Shown here in pieces: positions 34,602-43,237 of a stretch of DNA of 43,237 nucleotides (positions are counted from its first letter, which is position 1; each line of letters begins with the position of its first letter). The DNA lies in NCBI GenBank assembly GCA_003314535.1, contig POSG01000026.1, positions 1-43,237 of the forward strand, given 5' to 3'. The notes under the pieces were generated by a model. It was given only the letters and a program-made list of their open reading frames with translations, was not told where the DNA came from and searched no databases. The position numbers were made by a program, and so were the translations under genes. This DNA comes from Geobacter sp. Its GTDB lineage: Bacteria > Desulfobacterota > Desulfuromonadia > Geobacterales > Geobacteraceae.

Positions 34602-35720
34602 ATGGAATTCGCCATAGCAAAGGAAACATTTCTCAAAGCACTTCAGCGTGTCCAGGGAATTATCGAAAACCGCAAAACCATGCCCATCCTATCCAACGTT
34701 CTCATCGACGCCCATCCTGAGAAAATAGATCTCATTGTCACGGACCTCGAAGTGGGCATGAAAAGCACCTATCCGGCAACCGTGACAAGCGAAGGGAAAA
34801 TCACCGTTTCCGCAAAAAAACTCTACGAAATCATCAAGGAGCTTCCGGAACAGGAAATCCTTTTTTCTACCAGGGAAAATGACTGGGTTGATCTTCGCTG
34901 CGGCAAGGCACACTTCAATCTCGTCGGGCTTTCGCCGGAAGAATTTCCTTTTTTCCCGGCAATTAACGACAGCAACTTTATCAGGCTCGACAGCACCATG
35001 ATAAAACAGATGGTTGAGACCACATCTTTTGCCATATGCCACGACGAAACTAAATACAATCTCAACGGTATTTTCATCAAGGCAGTGGAAGAAGATACCG
35101 GCCCCATGCTCCGCATGGTCGCGACCGACGGTCACCGGCTTTCCATATCAGAGCGCTCCATTGATCCCGTTGAATCCCAGGATTTGAAGAACGGGGTTAT
35201 CTTTCCCAAAAAAGGCATCTTCGAGCTGAAAAAAATGACGGATGACAGCGACAGTGAAATCCTCGTCACTTTTCTCGACAACAGCGCGGTAGTCAAGAAA
35301 GGCGATACTGTCGTCATGATGCGACTGGTGGACGGTTTCTTCCCGGACTACACCCGCGTTCTTCCGAAGGACAACGACAAGAAAGTCACCGTCAATCGCG
35401 ACGATTTCTTCCATTCGCTGCGAAGGATGGCAATTCTGTCCAGCGAAAAATTCAAGGGCATAATGATGGAGCTTTCCGAAGGCTCAATGGAAATATCGGC
35501 AAGCAATCCCGAACTTGGAGACGCACGTGAAAACCTGGATGTTTCATACAGCGGTCCTGACATATCCGTCCGATTCAATGCCCGATACCTGATTGATGCC
35601 CTGTCGGTCATCGATGAAGGCCAGGTTGACCTGGAATTGAAGGACGGCCTGTCGCCGGCAGTCGTCAGACCCCACGGGGACAAGGGTTACCTTTCGGTGA
35701 TAATGCCGATGCGGGTTTGA
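34602..35720 (+). CDS. dnaN: DNA polymerase III sliding clamp (beta subunit)
   Basis: This 372-residue protein matches the three-domain beta clamp in length and motifs: MEFAIAKETFLKALQRVQGIIENRKTMPILSN at the start, the interdomain TDGHRL segment and the C-terminal VIMPMRV. It encircles DNA and tethers polymerase III. GGGGG lies upstream of the ATG. An intrinsic terminator follows at 35752-35781. Confidence 0.97.
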   Translation: MEFAIAKETFLKALQRVQGIIENRKTMPILSNVLIDAHPEKIDLIVTDLEVGMKSTYPATVTSEGKITVSAKKLYEIIKELPEQEILFSTRENDWVDLRCGKAHFNLVGLSPEEFPFFPAINDSNFIRLDSTMIKQMVETTSFAICHDETKYNLNGIFIKAVEEDTGPMLRMVATDGHRLSISERSIDPVESQDLKNGVIFPKKGIFELKKMTDDSDSEILVTFLDNSAVVKKGDTVVMMRLVDGFFPDYTRVLPKDNDKKVTVNRDDFFHSLRRMAILSSEKFKGIMMELSEGSMEISASNPELGDARENLDVSYSGPDISVRFNARYLIDALSVIDEGQVDLELKDGLSPAVVRPHGDKGYLSVIMPMRV

Positions 35721-35751
35721 CAGAGGAGATGGCCTTTACCCCGACCCCTAT

Positions 35752-35781
35752 AAAAGGCCTCTCGTCGGAGCGGCCTTTTTT
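35752..35781 (+). terminator. Intrinsic terminator after dnaN
   Basis: AAAAGGCC (35752-35759) pairs with GGCCTTTT (35772-35779), an 8-bp stem followed by more T residues. It lies 32 bases past the dnaN stop and 19 bases before recF, so it may reduce transcription into recF-gyrB. Confidence 0.7.
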
Positions 35782-35799
35782 CTGCGGTAACCGTTTCCC

Positions 35800-39289
<3,490 letters not shown>

Positions 39290-39383
39290 AAAAATCAGGC
39301 ACGAGGCACAGGGCGAGACTCGACGGAACTCAAGACGCTCCTCGACCTTCACCCGCAAGCCATGCCATTGACAAGAGGTTGTA

Positions 39384-41954
39384 ATGCTCGAAACCATCAA
39401 CAAGACCTCCATCAACATCGAAGACGAGATGAAACGCTCGTACATGGATTATGCCATGAGCGTCATCATCGGACGCGCTCTTCCCGACGTAAGGGACGGG
39501 CTCAAACCGGTGCACCGGCGCTGCCTCTACGCCATGTACGACATGGGAAACGACTGGAACAAGCCGTTCAAGAAATCAGCCCGCGTGGTTGGTGACGTGA
39601 TCGGTAAGTATCATCCTCACGGCGACACTGCGGCCTATGACACCATCGTCCGCATGGCGCAGGACTTTTCACTCCGCTACCCCCTGGTGGACGGACAGGG
39701 AAACTTCGGCTCTGTGGACGGCGACTCGCCTGCGGCCATGCGCTACACGGAGATCCGCATGTCCCGGCTCGCCCACGAGCTGCTTGAAGACCTGGACAAG
39801 GAAACCGTGGACATGGGGGAGAACTACGACGGCTCGCTCCAGGAGCCCCTGGTCCTGCCCGCCAAGTTCCCGAACCTGCTGGTCAACGGTTCGGCCGGGA
39901 TAGCGGTCGGCATGGCGACCAACATACCGCCCCACAACCTGACGGAGGTCATCGATGGCATAATCGCCCTGATCCGCAACCCAGGCATCGAGCTGGCAGA
40001 ACTGCTTTCCCTGGTGCCGGGTCCGGACTTTCCCACGGGGGGCTTCATTTACGGCCGGGAAGGAATCCTCCAGGCGTACCGGACCGGGCGCGGCATCGTT
40101 CAGATGCGCGCCCGGGTCTTCATAGAAACCCAGAAAAAGACCGAGCGCCAGTCCATCATCGTGACCGAGATCCCCTACCAGGTGAACAAGGCGAACCTTG
40201 TGACCAAAATCGCGGAACTGGTGCGGGAAAAGAAGATCGAGGGGATCTCGGACCTGCGAGACGAGTCCGACCGGGACGGCATGCGCATCGTGATAGACCT
40301 GAAGAGGGACGAGAATCCGCAGGTGATACTCAACCATCTCTACAAGCAGACCCAGATGCAGTGCTCATTCGGCATCAACATGCTGGCCATCGTAGGCGGA
40401 CGACCGAAGGTGCTGACGCTGCGCGACGCCATGGGGCACTTCATCGACCATCGCAGGGAGATTGTCACCCGGCGCACCATTTTCGAGCTCAAGAAGGCCG
40501 AAGCCCGGGCTCACATACTGGAAGGCCTGAAAATCGCCTTGGATTGGCTGGATGTCGTAATAGAACTGATCCGTGCCTCGAAGAACCCTGAAGAGGCCAA
40601 GGCAGGCCTGATGGCCGGTGATTTCTCGGACCCGGACTACCTGCGCAAGCTGGGGATTCCCGGCTCCGTCTATGCGCCGAGCGTCCACCTGTCGGAAAAG
40701 CAGGCCCAGGCCATCCTGGAGATGCGCCTGCAGCGGCTGACCGGTCTGGAGCGGGAAAAAATACTCCAGGAATATGCCGACATCCTCAAGTACATTGCCC
40801 GTTTGAAGGAGATTCTGGCTTCAGAGGCTGAAATCCTGAAGATAATCGTGGGCGAACTCACCGAGGTCAAGGAGAAATTCGGCGACGAACGACGCACCGA
40901 GATCGTGGACCAGACTGCAGAGATATCCCTGGAGGACACCATTGTCGAGGAAGACGTGGTGGTGACGGTTTCCCATACCGGCTATATCAAGCGGACCGCA
41001 GTTTCCCAGTATCGGGCGCAGCGCCGGGGAGGCAAGGGAAAATCGGGCATGAAGACCAAAGAGGAGGATTTCGTTGAACATCTGTTCATCGCTTCCAGCA
41101 AGGACTTCATGATGTTCTTCACCGACACGGGACGTGTCTATCTCCTCAAGGTCTACGAGATCCCCGAGGGAGGCAGGGCAACCCGCGGCAAGGCCATTGT
41201 CAACCTCCTGAACCTCCAGTCAGGCGAGAACATAGCCGCCATCCTTTCGGTGAAGGAGTTCGATGACGAACGCAACCTGATAATGGCCACACGCCAGGGC
41301 GTGGTGAAGAAAAGCCCGCTAAAGGAATACGCCAATATCAGGAGCGGAGGGATTATCGCCGTCAACCTGGACGAGGACGACAAGCTGATAAGTGTTGCAA
41401 TCACCGACGGGCGACAGGACGTGCTGCTCGCCTCACGCCACGGCAAGTCCATCCGTTTCCATGAAAAGGACGCCCGGCCCATGGGCAGGGTTTCCCGCGG
41501 GGTTAGAGGAATGACCCTGGATGAGGACGACATGGTGATAGGAATGGAAATCATCAATCCCAACACCGCCTCCTCGACCATATTCACCGTCACCGAGAAC
41601 GGCTTCGGCAAGCGGACCGATCTTGACGAATACCGCTTGCAAAGCCGCGGAGGCAAAGGTATCATCACCATCAAGACCACGGAGAGAAACGGTTATGTCG
41701 TAGATATCAGCCAAGTGACGGACGAAAACGACATGATGCTGATAACCGACCAGGGCAAGATCATCCGCATGCCCGTGGCAGGTTTTTCCGTTATCGGCCG
41801 CAATACCCAGGGTGTTCGCCTGATGGTCACCGAGGAGCAGGAACGGATCGTGGCGGTGGCCAAGCTTGCCGAGAAGGATGATAGTGACGAAGGGGAAGAG
41901 CCTGTGGATGGTGAAACCGTCCCGGCTGCCCCGGACAACGGCGAAGACGAGTAG
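39384..41954 (+). CDS. gyrA: DNA gyrase subunit A
   Basis: This 856-residue protein has the active-site Tyr121 in [10 protein letters not shown], the quinolone-determining segment [15 protein letters not shown] with Thr82 and Asp86 (equivalent to E. coli Ser83 and Asp87), a GyrA box QRRGGKG at the start of the C-terminal wrapping domain (which distinguishes it from ParC) and an acidic tail (DDSDEGEEP to the end). AGAGG precedes the ATG. It lies 94 bases after gyrB. Confidence 0.98.
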   Translation: MLETINKTSINIEDEMKRSYMDYAMSVIIGRALPDVRDGLKPVHRRCLYAMYDMGNDWNKPFKKSARVVGDVIGKYHPHGDTAAYDTIVRMAQDFSLRYPLVDGQGNFGSVDGDSPAAMRYTEIRMSRLAHELLEDLDKETVDMGENYDGSLQEPLVLPAKFPNLLVNGSAGIAVGMATNIPPHNLTEVIDGIIALIRNPGIELAELLSLVPGPDFPTGGFIYGREGILQAYRTGRGIVQMRARVFIETQKKTERQSIIVTEIPYQVNKANLVTKIAELVREKKIEGISDLRDESDRDGMRIVIDLKRDENPQVILNHLYKQTQMQCSFGINMLAIVGGRPKVLTLRDAMGHFIDHRREIVTRRTIFELKKAEARAHILEGLKIALDWLDVVIELIRASKNPEEAKAGLMAGDFSDPDYLRKLGIPGSVYAPSVHLSEKQAQAILEMRLQRLTGLEREKILQEYADILKYIARLKEILASEAEILKIIVGELTEVKEKFGDERRTEIVDQTAEISLEDTIVEEDVVVTVSHTGYIKRTAVSQYRAQRRGGKGKSGMKTKEEDFVEHLFIASSKDFMMFFTDTGRVYLLKVYEIPEGGRATRGKAIVNLLNLQSGENIAAILSVKEFDDERNLIMATRQGVVKKSPLKEYANIRSGGIIAVNLDEDDKLISVAITDGRQDVLLASRHGKSIRFHEKDARPMGRVSRGVRGMTLDEDDMVIGMEIINPNTASSTIFTVTENGFGKRTDLDEYRLQSRGGKGIITIKTTERNGYVVDISQVTDENDMMLITDQGKIIRMPVAGFSVIGRNTQGVRLMVTEEQERIVAVAKLAEKDDSDEGEEPVDGETVPAAPDNGEDE

Positions 41955-42050
41955 GGACGAAGCATTCACCGACAACCGGAATGCTGTCGCCCCCAACGAT
42001 GAAGGAAATGGCCTCACAGGTCTTGAATTGCAGTTGAGTTGCGTATGAGG

Positions 42051-42079
42051 CTGCTTTCTCCGTCGAAGGGGGAAAGCAG
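42051..42079 (+). promoter_or_regulatory. Hairpin in the gpsA leader
   Basis: CTGCTTTCTCC (42051-42061) pairs with GGGGAAAGCAG (42069-42079), an 11-bp stem with one G-T wobble, directly abutting the GGGGAGG ribosome binding site of gpsA. It may affect gpsA translation or act as a weak terminator for gyrA. There is no T-run. Confidence 0.4.
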
Positions 42080-42087
42080 GGGAGGAA

Positions 42088-43104
42088 ATGATGCTCAAAG
42101 TCGGAGTCATCGGCGCCGGAAGCTGGGGTACGACGCTGGCCAATCTTCTTGCAAGAAAAGGCCACGACGTGACCCTTTGGGCGTATGAGGAAGAGCTGGT
42201 GAAGGAAATGGCCGCTACTCGCGTCAATTCCACGTTTCTTTCCGGGATCAGCCTGACCGGCAGCCTGAAATTCACGAACTCTTTGCAGGTGGCGGCAGAA
42301 GGGAAAGAGCTCGTTCTCTTCGTTTCTCCCACGCAGGTTGTCAGGGGCGTCATCAAGGGGACGCTGCCATTCCTCGGCCAAGGCGCACTGTTGGTCAATG
42401 CTGCGAAAGGCATTGAGCTTGACACGCTTATGACCATATCCCAGGTTTTTTCCGAACTTCTGCCGCCGGAGCTGTTTTCGAAGTTTTCCGTTCTGTCCGG
42501 GCCCAGTTTTGCAAGAGAGGTGGCGCTCGACATGCCGACGGCGGTTGTGGCCGCTTCACCTGACCAGGCAGTTGCCCGCAGCATCCAGGAAGCGTTTTCA
42601 ACCCCATGTTTCCGGGTCTATACAAATAACGACATGATCGGCGTGGAACTGGGCGGCTCGATCAAGAATGTCATTGCAATAGCAGCGGGAATTTCCGACG
42701 GACTGGGCCTCGGGTACAATCCGAGGGCCGCATTGATAACCAGGGGCCTTGCCGAGATGGCGCGCCTGGGTCTTGCCATGGGCGGCCATGCTGCAACATT
42801 TGCCGGACTGGCCGGCATGGGGGACCTGGTGTTGACTTGTACGGGAGACCTGTCAAGGAACCGCACAGTCGGCATGAAACTCGGCGAGGGGATGAAACTG
42901 CCCGAAATCCTTGCAGGCATGCGCATGGTGGCCGAAGGTGTCAAAACGGCAGAATCAACTTATCGTCTTGCGCAGCGGCTTGGCGTGGAAATGCCCATCA
43001 CCGAACAGGTTTACCGTGTTCTGTATGAAGACAAGCCGCCTCGGCAGGCCGTGCTGGACCTGATGACCCGGAACCTTAAAGAGGAAGGCGTGGAATTCGG
43101 TTAA
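42088..43104 (+). CDS. gpsA: Glycerol-3-phosphate dehydrogenase [NAD(P)+]
   Basis: This 338-residue protein has the NAD-binding GAGSWGTTLA near the N-terminus, VNAAKGIE, LSGPSFAREV, the catalytic-lysine region IKNVIAIAAGISDGLGLG and GMGDLVLTCTG, all typical of GpsA. It reduces dihydroxyacetone phosphate to sn-glycerol 3-phosphate for phospholipid synthesis. GGGGAGGAA precedes ATGATG, so the second ATG (42091) is also possible. It ends seven bases before the right-hand repeat. Confidence 0.97.
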   Translation: MMLKVGVIGAGSWGTTLANLLARKGHDVTLWAYEEELVKEMAATRVNSTFLSGISLTGSLKFTNSLQVAAEGKELVLFVSPTQVVRGVIKGTLPFLGQGALLVNAAKGIELDTLMTISQVFSELLPPELFSKFSVLSGPSFAREVALDMPTAVVAASPDQAVARSIQEAFSTPCFRVYTNNDMIGVELGGSIKNVIAIAAGISDGLGLGYNPRAALITRGLAEMARLGLAMGGHAATFAGLAGMGDLVLTCTGDLSRNRTVGMKLGEGMKLPEILAGMRMVAEGVKTAESTYRLAQRLGVEMPITEQVYRVLYEDKPPRQAVLDLMTRNLKEEGVEFG

Positions 43105-43111
43105 TAAATAT

Positions 43112-43237
43112 ACGGATTTATAACCCAAACAAAGGTATTGCCCCCGGCAAGTGTCGGATACCTGAGTTTTTTGATCTGCGAACCTGACAAGCCGGGGCAA
43201 AACGCAACAGATTCTTGAACTGATCCAGTAGCGGCAA
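43112..43237 (-). mobile_element. Right copy of the inverted boundary repeat with the 3' end of an unidentified ORF (partial)
   Basis: 43112-43234 is the exact reverse complement of 1-123, and the last three bases extend the same open frame by one codon. On the minus strand the frame runs from the window edge to TAA at 43118-43120. Its orientation mirrors the left copy, so both ORFs point inward. This is probably the end of an insertion sequence. Identity of the protein is unknown. Confidence 0.45.

Noticed and set aside
41433-42584. 383-codon minus-strand frame across gyrA and gpsA
   Set aside because: It is antisense to two certain genes and their intergenic gap and has no domain or ribosome binding site.

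Overview
The window is a 43 kb chromosomal segment of a Geobacter-like bacterium (Desulfuromonadales, formerly Deltaproteobacteria). The placement rests on gene content and order: the dnaA-dnaN-recF-gyrB-gyrA origin cluster beside rpmH-rnpA-yidD-yidC-mnmE-mnmG-rsmG, a complete hyp hydrogenase-maturation operon, an RCKP-type rubredoxin-like microprotein, a diheme c-type cytochrome and a hybrid PAS/GAF sensor kinase next to an HDOD protein. No marker gene was compared with a database, so the genus is an inference.

Layout. At both ends (1-123 and 43112-43234) lies the same sequence in inverted orientation. It carries the last codons of one reading frame pointing inward, so the window appears to be bounded by two copies of a repeat, probably an insertion sequence. 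From 0.2 to 12.9 kb is a mixed housekeeping/accessory region: a PfpI/DJ-1 protein, a dienelactone hydrolase, a nucleotidyltransferase, a LemA/M48 protease pair, a lipocalin, two zinc-ribbon membrane-type proteins (one with five decapeptide repeats), a B12-binding radical SAM protein, a nitrilase/ADP-ribosylglycohydrolase pair, a radC-like remnant, a DMT transporter and leucyl aminopeptidase. From 13.3 to 17.2 kb are a PHP hydrolase, a hybrid histidine kinase and an HDOD protein. From 17.5 to 23.6 kb is hypA-B-F-C-D-E plus the rubredoxin-like microprotein, with a candidate sigma-54 promoter upstream and a strong terminator downstream. From 23.7 to 25.8 kb are a NUDIX hydrolase, a small diheme cytochrome, an unknown protein and a YbgC thioesterase. 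From 26.3 to 32.7 kb is the rpmH...rsmG ribosome/tRNA/membrane-insertion cluster, all on the minus strand. From 33.0 to 43.1 kb are dnaA, dnaN, recF, gyrB, gyrA and gpsA, all on the plus strand.

Origin. Nearly all genes left of about 32.8 kb read leftward and all genes to the right read rightward, as expected for replication diverging from the dnaA locus. DnaA-box-like 9-mers and AT-rich tracts lie on both sides of dnaA, suggesting a bipartite oriC. A near-perfect ParB-binding parS palindrome lies just past the mnmE stop codon, about 4 kb from dnaA.

I found no tRNA, rRNA, CRISPR array, phage or defence island. The most unusual items are the inverted boundary repeat, the decapeptide-repeat protein, a structured intergenic element with competing stems near 13.1 kb, the radC remnant and the short hidden reading frames.
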